Shown: in pieces, positions 1 to 8,250 of the stretch
Layout of the letters: every line of letters starts with the position of its first letter
Numbering within the stretch: position 1 is the first letter of the stretch
DNA from: Clostridiales bacterium
GTDB lineage: Bacteria > Bacillota > Clostridia > Christensenellales > CAG-138
Assembly: GCA_003486785.1 (NCBI GenBank)
Contig: DNFZ01000074.1
Coordinates: 1-20,295, forward strand
Direction: 5' to 3'
Length of the DNA: 20,295 nt
Program-made: the position numbers and the translations under genes
Notes under the pieces: generated by a model
What the model saw: the letters and a program-made list of their open reading frames with translations, nothing else
Database searches by the model: none
Told to the model about the DNA's origin: nothing

Positions 1-110
1 ATAGAATGGACGGCAAGAAGAGCTAGCGCTCAGACAAAATAGAATCCATCAGACGATAGAATGGACGGCAAGAAGAGCTAGCGCTCAGACAAAATAGAAT
101 CGATCAGACG
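1..110. repeat. 55-bp tandem repeat, two copies, probably continuing past the left edge
   Basis: Positions 1-55 and 56-110 are the same 55-bp unit with a single difference (C at 47, G at 102). Each unit contains two related halves built on CAGAC-(1 to 3 nt)-ATAGAAT: the motif occurs at 31-45, 50-62 and 86-100, and a degenerate start of it at 106. The first copy begins exactly at the window edge, so more copies may lie outside. The period is not a multiple of three and no spacer-like variable DNA separates the units, so neither a coding repeat nor a CRISPR array fits. It lies just beyond the last gene of the Tad locus. Function unknown. Confidence 0.9.
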
Positions 111-143
111 AAAGAGGGGATGCGCGCTGCATCCCCTCTGTTT
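111..143 (-). terminator. Hairpin at the end of the Tad locus, probable terminator
   Basis: A perfect 11-bp stem (113-123 with 129-139) closes a 5-nt loop, about 75 nt beyond the stop of the tadG-like gene. On the minus strand only TTT follows the stem, and on the plus strand GTTTATT. The stem is convincing but the U-tract is short, so termination may be partial or the structure may protect the mRNA 3' end. Confidence 0.5.
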
Positions 144-212
144 ATTCAAGGCAAACTCTGCTCGCCCCTTACGCCTTCGTTCTGTTGCCTGTCGCCCAAG
201 CTGTGCGCCGCG

Positions 213-1349
213 TTAGCCAACCAGCGAGATCGACCCCGCGGGCAAAAAGTTTAGATCGCTTGACCCGGCGATGATATTGACATTGCTGCCTGTGATGATG
301 ATCTCCTTTGCGATGACTCTGCCATAGATGGTGATGTTGCTGGCGTATATTCCGATCTTTCCATTGGGCGCGTAGAGTGTTCCATTGATCGTCAGCCCCG
401 AGGTAGACAGGCTGATATTCCCCTTGGTGGAATACAAACAGACCGCCGTGTCGGAGGTTGCCTTGAGCATGCTCCCGCTCATGTTGATATCGCCCGTTGC
501 ACATATCGTCCCCTGGCCGGTAAATGTGCTGCCGGCGACTTCAACTTTGCCGTCCACATAGATCGGACTGTCTACGCTCAAATTGGTCCCCCAGAAGGTT
601 TTATTGCCTTTGGAAGACGTTCCTGCAGCGTCCGACAGCGCCTTCACTTCCGCAGAAAAATCAGGCATAGCGACAAATGCCGCCGGACTCGTCAGCCTGT
701 TTGGGACATTGACGGAACTCCCTTGAATGTCTATCGAAGCCCCCTGCGCAAGTCCGCCGATTGTAATTGTCGAAACATAGCAACTCAGGGCGTTGACCGC
801 CTCAGCATTCCCGGAGATCGTCTGGCTGGATCCGGTAATCATGAGTGAATAGTTCGAGTGTACGCTGCCCGTGATATTCAGGCTGCTGGAATACATGCCC
901 AGCAGAAGATTATCTCCGCCGGAAAAAACAGCGTAACCGAACGGACCCGTGCCCATGCCGGTTCGCTCCGCTACCGCGCGTGCAGACACATCAATGCTGG
1001 TTAACCCTATGATGCGCGCAAACGTATACTCAACCGTCTCGCTGCAGACGACTTCAATCCGGTTGGCGTTCCCGTTGTAGGGCGAGGTCGCCGTCGTGTT
1101 GGAAGCGGGCACGCCGTTGAGCCCGGCATAGGTCACCGCCGTGCTCCTCGCGGCTGATGCGCTCGGCAGCTCGTGCGCGCCTGCCAGTGCCGCTGCGTCC
1201 GCCGCGTTTTGCAGCTGCCCCTTGCTCACGGATACCATGCCGATATCCACGACGATTGCCGCGACTGTGCAAAGCATCGCAATCGATATCGCTACCAATA
1301 TGACCGACTGGCCGCACTCGCGCTTGAACCATTTTAGAACGGATCGCAT
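213..1349 (-). CDS. TadG-like pilus-locus protein with beta-helix-like C-terminal half
   Basis: This 378-residue protein has a positively charged N-terminus and one hydrophobic segment (about residues 14-36). The segment is followed by DIGMVSVSKGQLQNAADAAA, the hallmark of the TadG-like N-terminal domain (Flp pilus assembly; the Ala-rich stretch after the helix is typical). From about residue 145 onward it changes to short Ser/Thr/Gly/Asn/Ile-rich repeats (ITGS, ISGN, INGTLYAPNGKIG), suggesting a parallel beta-helix or adhesin-like exported domain. TadG-type minor pilins or pseudopilins are known to act in assembly or tip functions of Tad pili; here the role is inferred. The start is ATG at 1349 because GGAGG lies 5 nt upstream (1355-1359). 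The longer TTG start at 1361 would overlap that ribosome site. It is the last gene of the locus, 113 nt after the DivIVA-like gene. Confidence 0.8.
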   Translation of the reverse strand: MRSVLKWFKRECGQSVILVAISIAMLCTVAAIVVDIGMVSVSKGQLQNAADAAALAGAHELPSASAARSTAVTYAGLNGVPASNTTATSPYNGNANRIEVVCSETVEYTFARIIGLTSIDVSARAVAERTGMGTGPFGYAVFSGGDNLLLGMYSSSLNITGSVHSNYSLMITGSSQTISGNAEAVNALSCYVSTITIGGLAQGASIDIQGSSVNVPNRLTSPAAFVAMPDFSAEVKALSDAAGTSSKGNKTFWGTNLSVDSPIYVDGKVEVAGSTFTGQGTICATGDINMSGSMLKATSDTAVCLYSTKGNISLSTSGLTINGTLYAPNGKIGIYASNITIYGRVIAKEIIITGSNVNIIAGSSDLNFLPAGSISLVG

Positions 1350-1400
1350 AAAAACCTCCAAATCGATGGCAGCGGATCGCCGTCTGCCCGCCTGCGCGAA

Positions 1401-1436
1401 TGCATGCGTATGCGACGCATCGCATCATCGCATGCA
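1401..1436 (-). other. Intercistronic hairpin between the DivIVA-like and tadG-like genes
   Basis: TGCATGCG at 1401-1408 pairs perfectly with CGCATGCA at 1429-1436. The 20-nt loop contains a second small dyad (ATGCG/CGCAT, 1410-1420). No U-tract follows on the minus strand. It may be an mRNA processing or stability element within the operon rather than a terminator. Confidence 0.4.
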
Positions 1437-1462
1437 GCAACGTTTGTACTGGTCAAATCCCG

Positions 1463-2347
1463 CTATTTGCGGGGGTAGTAAGCGTCCGCATTGCTCGCAT
1501 CCGGCCGCAAAATCTGCATGGCGGGCTGTGCCGGCCGCTGCGAAAGCTCGGGCTGCGCGTCCATGCTTGACTTAAACTGGCTGATGAGCTGGTATGCCTC
1601 GGCGAACATGGTCGCGAGCTTGTCCGCAACCTGCGAAAACTCTTTTTGCTGCGAGAATCCCGTTTGCTGCGGATGTGGCTGCGCGGTTTGCTGCTGCGCG
1701 GGCTGTCGCTGGGGCTGCTGTACGTACGGCTTCTCATAGGCCGCGGCGTATGCGCCGGATTCGGGCGGTCGCATTTCCCCGGCATCGGTTGCCGGCCTCA
1801 TTCCGATCGCGCGTAAATAGTACACCTCTTCGCGCAGGCGGTCGTTCTCCTCCATCAATCGCTCACGCTCTGCTTTCCATGTGACAACAAGATTGGTCGC
1901 CTGTGCGACCGATGCACGGAGTTTCTGCGTTTCCGTCTCCAGCGCGCGGATACGCTCCGCATTGCCTTCGCCAGCCGCCTCCTGCCGAAGCCGCTCAAGC
2001 TCTTCCCGCTCCGCGCGGTGGCTTTTCACGGAGTGCAGCAGCGCGTTGATGCGCGCATTTGCAGCATTTAGCTGTGTTTCACGCTCTATAAGAAGGTCTT
2101 TGAGTTTCTTCAAGCCACAGTTGCGTGCCTCTATCTCGCTTTTCGCCGCATCCAGCTGTATGATCAGATACTCCTGCTCCTGTTTTGCGGCTTTTGCTTG
2201 CTGCGCAAACACACGCTTGACGTTTTCCACATACATGCGCACATCATGCGGATCGTAGCCGGACAAGGCGCGGCGAAAACGCGCATCCGCGTCCATTTGG
2301 CTTCGCAGGGAATCGATCCCTTTCTCGTTGCCCATTTGGTCACTCAT
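1463..2347 (-). CDS. DivIVA-like coiled-coil protein
   Basis: The 294-residue protein carries a DivIVA-type N-terminal signature (FRRALSGYDPHDVRMYVENV, about residues 24-43; compare the family pattern F.. .LRGYD..EVD.FL). A long charged heptad-like stretch follows (about 44-190, rich in Glu, Lys, Arg, Gln and Leu), strongly suggesting a coiled coil. Then come a Gln/Pro-rich linker (about 214-240) and a short C-terminal helix. DivIVA-family proteins bind curved or septal membrane and recruit partners. A role in placing the Tad machinery at a pole or septum is inference from its position in the locus. Start: ATG 2347 overlaps the DUF192 stop as ATGA, with GGAGG 7 nt upstream at 2355-2359, so translation is probably coupled. 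A further in-frame upstream start exists but has no ribosome site. Confidence 0.75.
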   Translation of the reverse strand: MSDQMGNEKGIDSLRSQMDADARFRRALSGYDPHDVRMYVENVKRVFAQQAKAAKQEQEYLIIQLDAAKSEIEARNCGLKKLKDLLIERETQLNAANARINALLHSVKSHRAEREELERLRQEAAGEGNAERIRALETETQKLRASVAQATNLVVTWKAERERLMEENDRLREEVYYLRAIGMRPATDAGEMRPPESGAYAAAYEKPYVQQPQRQPAQQQTAQPHPQQTGFSQQKEFSQVADKLATMFAEAYQLISQFKSSMDAQPELSQRPAQPAMQILRPDASNADAYYPRK

Positions 2348-2685
2348 CGGATAACCTCCAATACGTCCCCCGCCGCAATGGCGCATTGTCTTGCGCGGCC
2401 TGCCGGTAACTCCAGCACATGCCACGCACCGCGCTGATGCGGCAGCGCTCTGCCCGGATTCAGCGATTCGTCGATTCGCAACACACGCCCGTGCTTATCC
2501 AGATAAACGGCATCGATGGCATAACGCATGCCGACGGTGTGGATGGCGCTGCAGGGTGTGAGCAGCAGCCCCCCGTCCGCCTGCAGCGTGCGCCCCAGAA
2601 GTCCGCGAAGCCGGGAAAAATACCCTCTGGCATGCCAGACCGTAGCGATTCTCTCACTGTTTTTCGCGATTTCTACCGTCTTCAT
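2344..2685 (-). CDS. DUF192 family protein
   Basis: The 113-residue product matches the DUF192 (PF02643) layout. A segment HTVGMRYAIDAVYLDKHGRV stands in the place of the usual W/H-M-K-N-T-x-x-x-L-D core, and VLELPAGRARQCAIAAGDVLEV gives the conserved ELPAG...I..GD ending. The family is a small beta-rich protein of unknown biochemical role, often exported or phage-associated. This copy has no obvious signal peptide. AGAGG lies 7 nt before the ATG (2693-2697). The gene follows tadC after a 181-nt gap that holds a possible promoter, and it overlaps the DivIVA-like gene by 4 nt, so the two are likely co-translated. Function in the pilus locus is unknown. Confidence 0.8.
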   Translation of the reverse strand: MKTVEIAKNSERIATVWHARGYFSRLRGLLGRTLQADGGLLLTPCSAIHTVGMRYAIDAVYLDKHGRVLRIDESLNPGRALPHQRGAWHVLELPAGRARQCAIAAGDVLEVIR

Positions 2686-2769
2686 GCCATCGCCTCTTTG
2701 TACAAATTGTGTGGCGTCCGCCTGATCCTGCGTTGGCTGCCGAGTGCGTGCGTGTTACAACCTAACACC

Positions 2770-2798
2770 ATCATAAAGCATTGTCGCAACGCATACAA
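2770..2798 (-). promoter_or_regulatory. Possible internal promoter before the DUF192 gene
   Basis: On the minus strand TTGTAT (2793-2798) is separated by 17 nt from TATGAT (2770-2775, five of six to the -10 consensus). The -35 is weak. It would give a leader of about 75 nt to the DUF192 ATG and would let the last three genes be expressed separately from the upstream Tad genes. Confidence 0.3.
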
Positions 2799-2866
2799 CA
2801 TGTTTTCTTCACAGCTGCACTTGCTTGATCAAGCAACACGCATCCGTCTCACCCAAATTTCCGGCG

Positions 2867-3796
2867 CTATTTGCTAAACGTCGCAACCAGATCGACCGCA
2901 GCAGGGCCGAGCAGGATGATGAAAACGACCGGAAAGATAAAGAGCACGGTCGGCAGCATAATCTTGATCGGTGCTTTTGCGGCTTTTGCCTGAATCATCT
3001 GCTTGCGCTCGATGCGAAGGCGATCCGCCTGTACATCCAGCACGTTCTTAATGGGAACGCCGAGTTGCTCCGCCTGCAAGAGCGCGGTGACAAACGCCGA
3101 GAGCTCTTTTACGTCGCAACGCTCCGCCATCTCTTTGAGCGCCGTTCTGCGCGGAACGCCCATCTGCACCTCGCGAATCGCATTATTCAGCTCCGTGAGC
3201 AGTGCGGATTTGTTCTTCGCGTATTGGCGAACGATGGCTGCATCCAGGCCCAGCCCTGCCTCTACACTCACGATGAGAACATCCATTGTCTCAGGCAGCT
3301 CGCGCAGGAGCGTTTCTTTTCGTTTCTTCACGCTGGCGGTGAGGTAGCGGCTGGTTCCAAAGAGCGGAATATTCGCCATCACCATGAGTATAATGAGCCG
3401 CAGCATCAGCCCGATCGGCAGCAGCAAAAAGAGCGCGATCCCTAAGATAAAGAATACGAGGATGAGCATGCCCTTGATAAACGAAAACTCCTGCAACGTC
3501 AGCGAAAGCCCGGAGGCTTTGAGCTGCTTTTCAAGCTTGATGCTCGCCTTGCTTTGGCTCACTGGTTTGCTGTTTCCCGCGGATCGTCGTATACTCTCGG
3601 AGATTCGCTTCACCATTGGACGAATCACGCGCTCGGAAAACGTTTTCTTGAGTTCCTCGTCGCTATAGGTGCGCTCAGTCTCAACGACCTGCGAAAACCG
3701 CTTGCGCATCTGATCGCTCTTGACGCCGACCTCGTGCAGAAGCGCAAGCAAGCTAAGAAACACCGCGAGTGTAAAAACAAGTACCACGAACCGCAT
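2867..3796 (-). CDS. tadC: Tad pilus inner-membrane platform protein TadC (T2SSF family)
   Basis: The 309-residue membrane protein has an N-terminal hydrophobic segment (residues 3-20), a hydrophobic pair in the middle (about 105-147), and a C-terminal one (about 278-303). Between them lies the GspF/T2SSF cytoplasmic core, with the typical ELPETMDVLIVSVEAGLGLD and AIREVQMGVPRRTALKEMAERCDVKEL segments. TadB and TadC together form the platform that couples the CpaF ATPase to pilin insertion. AGGAGG lies 6 nt upstream of the ATG (3803-3808). It follows tadB after 15 nt, so the pair is one translational block. TadC rather than TadB is chosen because it is the second of the pair and has the closing segment LGVPIKNVLDVQADRLRIER typical of TadC. 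Confidence 0.92.
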   Translation of the reverse strand: MRFVVLVFTLAVFLSLLALLHEVGVKSDQMRKRFSQVVETERTYSDEELKKTFSERVIRPMVKRISESIRRSAGNSKPVSQSKASIKLEKQLKASGLSLTLQEFSFIKGMLILVFFILGIALFLLLPIGLMLRLIILMVMANIPLFGTSRYLTASVKKRKETLLRELPETMDVLIVSVEAGLGLDAAIVRQYAKNKSALLTELNNAIREVQMGVPRRTALKEMAERCDVKELSAFVTALLQAEQLGVPIKNVLDVQADRLRIERKQMIQAKAAKAPIKIMLPTVLFIFPVVFIILLGPAAVDLVATFSK

Positions 3797-3811
3797 GCGG
3801 CGCCTCCTCTC

Positions 3812-4741
3812 CTACAGCTTGATATTCACGATCTTTTTTACGATCAGGAAGCCGATGGTTTCCATCACCACGCAGATCAGCAGCATGATGCGCCCGGAGC
3901 GCGTGACAAAAAACATATCGATATAGCCCGGGTTGATCAGCATCAGCACCAGAATGATGAAGACGGGCAGCAGCCCGATGACATAGCCGCTCATTCTTCC
4001 CGCGGAGGTCATCGTGCGAATCTCGCCGCGCAGCTGAATGCGTTGGTTGATCGTATCCGAAATGTTTTGGAGGATCACGGCGAGGTTGCCGCCAATTTGC
4101 CGCTGAATGACGACTGCGGAGGCCATCAGATCCAGATCCGCGTTCCTTGTGCGGCTTACAAGGCGGCTAAGGCTGGTTTCCAGCGGCATACCGTACTGCG
4201 TTTCGCGATAGACGCGCATAAACTCGCGGGAGATGGGTTCTTCCATTTCGTCGGCAACGTTTTTCATCGCTGATTGAAACGATTGGCCAACGCGAAGCGC
4301 GTTGCAGATGATCGTCAGCGCATCCGTAAGCTGGACGCCAAGCAGCGCGAGCCGCTTGTTTTTCTTGATCGTAACCCAACTGATCGGCGCAGCAGCGCCG
4401 ATGATCACAAGGCCGATGCAAACGGTGGTCGGCGCGCCGAGAAAGAGGACGATGGCAGGGAGAACCGCCCCTAAAAAAACCCAGATGGTGACAAACTCCT
4501 CCGCGCGCAGCGCAACGCCCGCCACATAGAGCTCCTCGGCGATCTGATCGAGTTTGAGCGGGTTTTTTCGTCGCGCTTGTTTGCCCGTGCGCTTGGCGGC
4601 GCTTTCATCCGCGCCGAAATCGAACAGCGCGCGTACGCGACTGTCCATCTGTCGCTTTTCTTTCGTACGCGCCACGGCAATCAAGTAGAAGAAAAAATAG
4701 GACGCGATCACAGAAGCCGCGACGACCAGCGTGCGCATCAT
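3812..4741 (-). CDS. tadB: Tad pilus inner-membrane platform protein TadB (T2SSF family)
   Basis: The 309-residue protein has an N-terminal transmembrane helix (residues 4-25), a central hydrophobic pair (about 88-125), the T2SSF core (LTDALTIICNALRVGQSFQSA; REFMRVYRETQYGMPLETSL; RQIGGNLAVILQNISDTI), and two C-terminal membrane segments. It is the partner of TadC in the pilus assembly platform. The start is uncertain within one codon. Two adjacent ATGs (4741 and 4738) are preceded by two overlapping GGAGG motifs (4744-4748 and 4750-4754); the first ATG pairs well with the distal GGAGG (8 nt) and the second with the proximal one (5 nt). A GTG at 4756 would sit on the ribosome site and is rejected. 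A 119-nt gap separates it from cpaF. Confidence 0.92.
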   Translation of the reverse strand: MMRTLVVAASVIASYFFFYLIAVARTKEKRQMDSRVRALFDFGADESAAKRTGKQARRKNPLKLDQIAEELYVAGVALRAEEFVTIWVFLGAVLPAIVLFLGAPTTVCIGLVIIGAAAPISWVTIKKNKRLALLGVQLTDALTIICNALRVGQSFQSAMKNVADEMEEPISREFMRVYRETQYGMPLETSLSRLVSRTRNADLDLMASAVVIQRQIGGNLAVILQNISDTINQRIQLRGEIRTMTSAGRMSGYVIGLLPVFIILVLMLINPGYIDMFFVTRSGRIMLLICVVMETIGFLIVKKIVNIKL

Positions 4742-4860
4742 ATCCTCCACCTCCACTTACCGTTTTGTTTGTCCTGCGAAACAGCGTCTTTCAAATTGCG
4801 ATCAGCTCGACGCTTCGGCCTTCGTCGCCTACCGAGCGCCTTGTATGATTGCCGAGCGGA

Positions 4861-6171
4861 TCAATGGAACCACTCGTCTTTCAAGCCAGCGCCGGCTGCC
4901 GCGAGCTTTTCGCTGCAGCGCGGCTTGATGCCGGATGCGCGGAATCGCCCCGGCGACCGCCCGTCGCCATAATCGTAGGTGAATATATCCTGCGTGATGA
5001 TAACGTCGCCTTCCATGCCGAGCACTTCGCTGATGCCGATAATCTTTCGGCTGCCGTCCCGCATGCGCGACTGCTGAACGATGATGTCGATCGCGGAAGC
5101 GATCTGCTGGCGGATCGCCGCGACGGGCAGATTCATGCCCGCCATGAGCACCATGGTTTCCAGGCGCGCAAGCATATCCCGCGAAGAGTTCGCATGGCCC
5201 GTGGTCAGAGAGCCGTCGTGCCCGGTATTCATTGCCTGCAGCATGTCCAGCGCCTCGCCGCCGCGTACCTCGCCAACAATAATCCGGTCCGGGCGCATGC
5301 GCAGCGCGTTTCGCACGAGATCGCGTATGGAGACAATCCCCGCGCCTTCCAGGTTTGCGGGGCGCGCTTCGAGCGTCAGCACGTGCCTTTGCTGCAGCTG
5401 AATTTCCGCCGCATCTTCGATGGTGATGATGCGCTCATCATACGGGATGTATGCGGAGAGCACATTGAGCAGTGTCGTTTTTCCGCTGCCGGTGCCGCCC
5501 GAGACAACGATGTTGAGCCTTCCTTTTACGCAGCACTCCAGAAATGCCGCCATCTTGAGCGTTAGGCTCCCGAAGCTGATCAGATTTTCGGCAGTGAGCG
5601 GAACCCTGGTGAATTTACGAATTGTGAGCAGCGGCCCTTTGAGCGAGAGCGGGGCGATCACCGCATTGACGCGCGAGCCGTCGGAAAGTCTGGCATCCAC
5701 CATCGGATTCGCTTCGTCGATGTGTCTCCCCAGCGGCGATACGATGCGGTCGATCACATTGAGCAGCTGCTCGTTGTCCGAGAACGTGACATCACTTTGC
5801 GAAAGCCGTCCCTTGCGCTCGATAAAAACCTGCTTTGCGCCGTTGACCATGATCTCGCTGATCGTATCGTCGGCCAGCAGCTTCTCCAGCGGCCCGAGAC
5901 CGCGGATGGAGTCGTAGATTTCGACCGCGATGCGGTTGCGTTCCGGCCGCGCCATGCTCGCCGCATTCTGTTCCAGCGCGGACTCGATGATGGCGCGCGT
6001 CTCCGTTTCATTCGTTCCGCTGCTATGTTTCTCTTCACGTTTGTTGAGCGCTTCCACTACCTGATAGTGAACCCGGTCGCGCAACAGAGCGGTTTCATCC
6101 GTCTCCGCCATTGTTCCCGCCCCGCTTTGCGCAGCAGGCGTCTTCTTATCGAGCCGCTCCAGCAAACCCAT
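4861..6171 (-). CDS. cpaF: Tad pilus secretion ATPase CpaF/TadA
   Basis: This 436-residue cytoplasmic ATPase powers Flp pilus assembly. Visible motifs are Walker A GGTGSGKTT (about 225-233), the Asp box IEDAAEIQL (about 251-259), Walker B with RIIVGEVRGGEALDML (about 296-311), and the His box TGHDGSLTTGHANS (about 317-330). The N-terminal all-alpha/PAS-like region (GLGPLEKLLADDTISEIMVNG) is typical of the CpaF branch of the GspE/VirB11 superfamily, and the length is normal. GGAGG lies 9 nt before the ATG (6181-6185). Only 3 nt separate it from the stop of tadZ/cpaE, so the two are tightly coupled. No key residue is missing. Confidence 0.97.
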   Translation of the reverse strand: MGLLERLDKKTPAAQSGAGTMAETDETALLRDRVHYQVVEALNKREEKHSSGTNETETRAIIESALEQNAASMARPERNRIAVEIYDSIRGLGPLEKLLADDTISEIMVNGAKQVFIERKGRLSQSDVTFSDNEQLLNVIDRIVSPLGRHIDEANPMVDARLSDGSRVNAVIAPLSLKGPLLTIRKFTRVPLTAENLISFGSLTLKMAAFLECCVKGRLNIVVSGGTGSGKTTLLNVLSAYIPYDERIITIEDAAEIQLQQRHVLTLEARPANLEGAGIVSIRDLVRNALRMRPDRIIVGEVRGGEALDMLQAMNTGHDGSLTTGHANSSRDMLARLETMVLMAGMNLPVAAIRQQIASAIDIIVQQSRMRDGSRKIIGISEVLGMEGDVIITQDIFTYDYGDGRSPGRFRASGIKPRCSEKLAAAGAGLKDEWFH

Positions 6172-6174
6172 GTT

Positions 6175-7302
6175 TTATGCCCTCCGGATCAAACTGCGTG
6201 CAAAATTGCGTATTTCCTTGGTCGCCTTTGCGTTTGGCGCGCAGCTAAGCAGCGGTATCCCGCGGTTGACCGCCAGCATCGCTGACTTCAGATCATAGGG
6301 GATCACGAGCGCCGGAGTCGCTTCCAGCAGATTTGCCACATTTTTCACCGTGATCGAAGAGATGCCGTCCTTGTTGACAACGATCTTGATCTTATCCTGC
6401 TGGTTGAGCGCCTCAAGCACCTTGATGCTCCGCTTTGCGTCGTGCAGCGAGGCGATGTCCTCATTCACAACAAGCAGTATCGTATCCGCCGTCTCCATCG
6501 CAGCAATCGCGCAATCCCCCAGTGAAACGCCCATATCGACCACGATATAGTCAAACTCCGTTCTGAGCGAGGAGAGGATCGCATCCACGTGTTCCGGCCG
6601 GATCAGCTCGGCATACTCCGGCGAGCTGCTCGAGAGCATCACTTGAATGCCGCTCTGATGGCGGATGAGATAGCTTTTGATGGTAGAAAGCTCAAACGAA
6701 TGCTCCTCGACCATGTCCGCGATCGTATCACCCTTGGGAATATCCAAAAAAACGCCGACCTCACCAAACTGCAGGCTCAGATCGATCAACGCAATCTTCT
6801 TACTCAAGGACGCGAGCGCGTATGCCAGATTGACCGCAAGCGTGGTTTTGCCCACCCCGCCCTTTGGCGCATAGCAAACGATGACTTTTGAATCGTAGCT
6901 CGCAATCTTCTGGGTGCAGTTTCTGCGGTTTAGGTCCCTGCTCGCTGCGGTCATGATATGGGTGCAGATATCGCGCTCGCTGCTGTCCAGATCGATTACC
7001 CGGGCGATGCCGCATTCCATTGCGCGCGCAAGCGTGCGGCTATCCAAAGCCGGTGCGATCAGCAGGATGGTGATGTCGCTTCGCGTCGTAAAGATACGCT
7101 CGGCAAAGTCTAGCTCCTGATCCGGCATCATGCGTGTGCCGATTAAGAGCACATCCGCAGGCTGGGAAGACGCCTTCTTCAACCCGTCGCCATCCGGCCG
7201 AAACGTGCTCACCACGCGCAGTGCCTCGTCGGTCAAAAGCCCCGAGATCATTTTTCTGTCTTCGGCAGACATCGCTGCCAGCATGATGCGTATGCTGTTC
7301 AT
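6175..7302 (-). CDS. cpaE: Pilus-localising ParA/MinD-like ATPase TadZ/CpaE
   Basis: The 375-residue protein has an N-terminal receiver-like domain (about 1-125: ADVLLIGTRMMP, ITILLIAPALDSRTLARAMECGIARVIDL). It is followed by a ParA/MinD-type ATPase domain whose deviant Walker A is KGGVGKTT (about 147-154), with the switch region DYIVVDMGVSLGD and VVNKDG for base recognition. TadZ/CpaE proteins place the Tad apparatus at a cell pole. The receiver-like domain lacks a clear phospho-acceptor arrangement, as is usual for the family. The ribosome site is AAGGGG just upstream of the ATG at 7302. It begins 8 nt after cpaB and ends 3 nt before cpaF. Confidence 0.93.
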   Translation of the reverse strand: MNSIRIMLAAMSAEDRKMISGLLTDEALRVVSTFRPDGDGLKKASSQPADVLLIGTRMMPDQELDFAERIFTTRSDITILLIAPALDSRTLARAMECGIARVIDLDSSERDICTHIMTAASRDLNRRNCTQKIASYDSKVIVCYAPKGGVGKTTLAVNLAYALASLSKKIALIDLSLQFGEVGVFLDIPKGDTIADMVEEHSFELSTIKSYLIRHQSGIQVMLSSSSPEYAELIRPEHVDAILSSLRTEFDYIVVDMGVSLGDCAIAAMETADTILLVVNEDIASLHDAKRSIKVLEALNQQDKIKIVVNKDGISSITVKNVANLLEATPALVIPYDLKSAMLAVNRGIPLLSCAPNAKATKEIRNFARSLIRRA

Positions 7303-7310
7303 GTTTCCCC

Positions 7311-8087
7311 TTACTGTGCTTGTACCAGGAGCGTATCGTTGATGACGGGTTCTTGCGTGTTCGCGGCATGATCGCCGGATGCGCGCAGAATCAGAACGAT
7401 AGAACCGCTTTTTGCGCCCTGCACCACGCGCATGGCCTCCTCCGGCGTTAACAGCAGCGTTACGCTCTTGTATCCGCCGGCGGATTCTTCCTCCGTGCTG
7501 CCAGCCGAACTTGAAAGAGATTTTCCTACCGCTACGACGCGAACATTCTGCGCCGCGACCAGTGTGGTGCTCAACGTCTGCGGCAGCTGGGATGCCGTCG
7601 GTTCCTCGCCCTCCGCTACCTCTGGTGCCTTTGCGGGTACATAGGTCGTGGTGGTGTAGGAGATGACGTCCACATAATCCCCGCGCTGCAAGAACCCCGC
7701 AACGCCGGATACCTCATCCACCGCCACCGTGACCGCGCGCATCCCCTCCGGAACGACATAGGCAAGCCCACTGTCGCTTTCGCCGAACTGCTTGAGTTTC
7801 GACGGAAAAATTTGTTCTCCTTTGATGAGCTCGCCTTCCGTCACATAGCCGATCACTTCCGCCACATTGCGCGCCGCAAGTGAATGCGCATACCCACGCG
7901 GAACCTGCTGATAGGTTACCATTTCAACGGTTATGGGCGTGAATGCGGGAATCTGCATCGCGGCGACGACCACTTTGTCATACTCGACTTTAACCTGTTT
8001 TTGCGATTCCAGATTCCCCAGATAAAAATAAAGCAAACCACCCGCGCACAGCGCGGCAATCAAGGCAAACGCGACAACTTTTTTCAT
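7311..8087 (-). CDS. cpaB: Flp pilus assembly protein CpaB/RcpC
   Basis: The 258-residue protein starts with a signal anchor (residues 4-25). It then has an SAF domain (about 40-105: VVVAAMQIPAFTPITVEMV, VIGYVTEGELIKGEQI) and the RcpC/CpaB domain (VTVAVDEVSGVAGFLQRGDYVDVI, SVTLLLTPEEAMRVVQGAKSGSIVLILR). A low-complexity Pro/Glu/Ser insertion around 150-200 is likely a flexible loop. CpaB is an envelope-associated part of the Tad complex; in a monoderm it is expected to face the cell wall. GGAGG sits 5 nt before the ATG (8093-8097). The preceding 163 nt to tadE contain no gene that I can support. Confidence 0.9.
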   Translation of the reverse strand: MKKVVAFALIAALCAGGLLYFYLGNLESQKQVKVEYDKVVVAAMQIPAFTPITVEMVTYQQVPRGYAHSLAARNVAEVIGYVTEGELIKGEQIFPSKLKQFGESDSGLAYVVPEGMRAVTVAVDEVSGVAGFLQRGDYVDVISYTTTTYVPAKAPEVAEGEEPTASQLPQTLSTTLVAAQNVRVVAVGKSLSSSAGSTEEESAGGYKSVTLLLTPEEAMRVVQGAKSGSIVLILRASGDHAANTQEPVINDTLLVQAQ

Positions 8088-8250
8088 AAAGTCCTCCCAT
8101 TGGATCCAGCAGACGGGGTCTTTGCATCATATGCAGAAACGCGATTTTCTCTCTCTCTGCTGCGTCCGTCTCTCTCATCGTTCCGGCGCTTTTCTTGCGC
8201 TGTGGCGGGCACGGTATCCGGCAAGCCCTCGCGCGTATTTTTTGCTCCGG

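Noticed and set aside
1..110. CRISPR array at the left edge
   Set aside because: The repeat units abut without variable spacers, and the unit length of 55 bp with internal half-repeats is that of a plain tandem repeat.
8088..8250. Small ORF (about 62 codons) in the gap between tadE and cpaB
   Set aside because: It overlaps the cpaB start in another frame, has no motif and no ribosome site.
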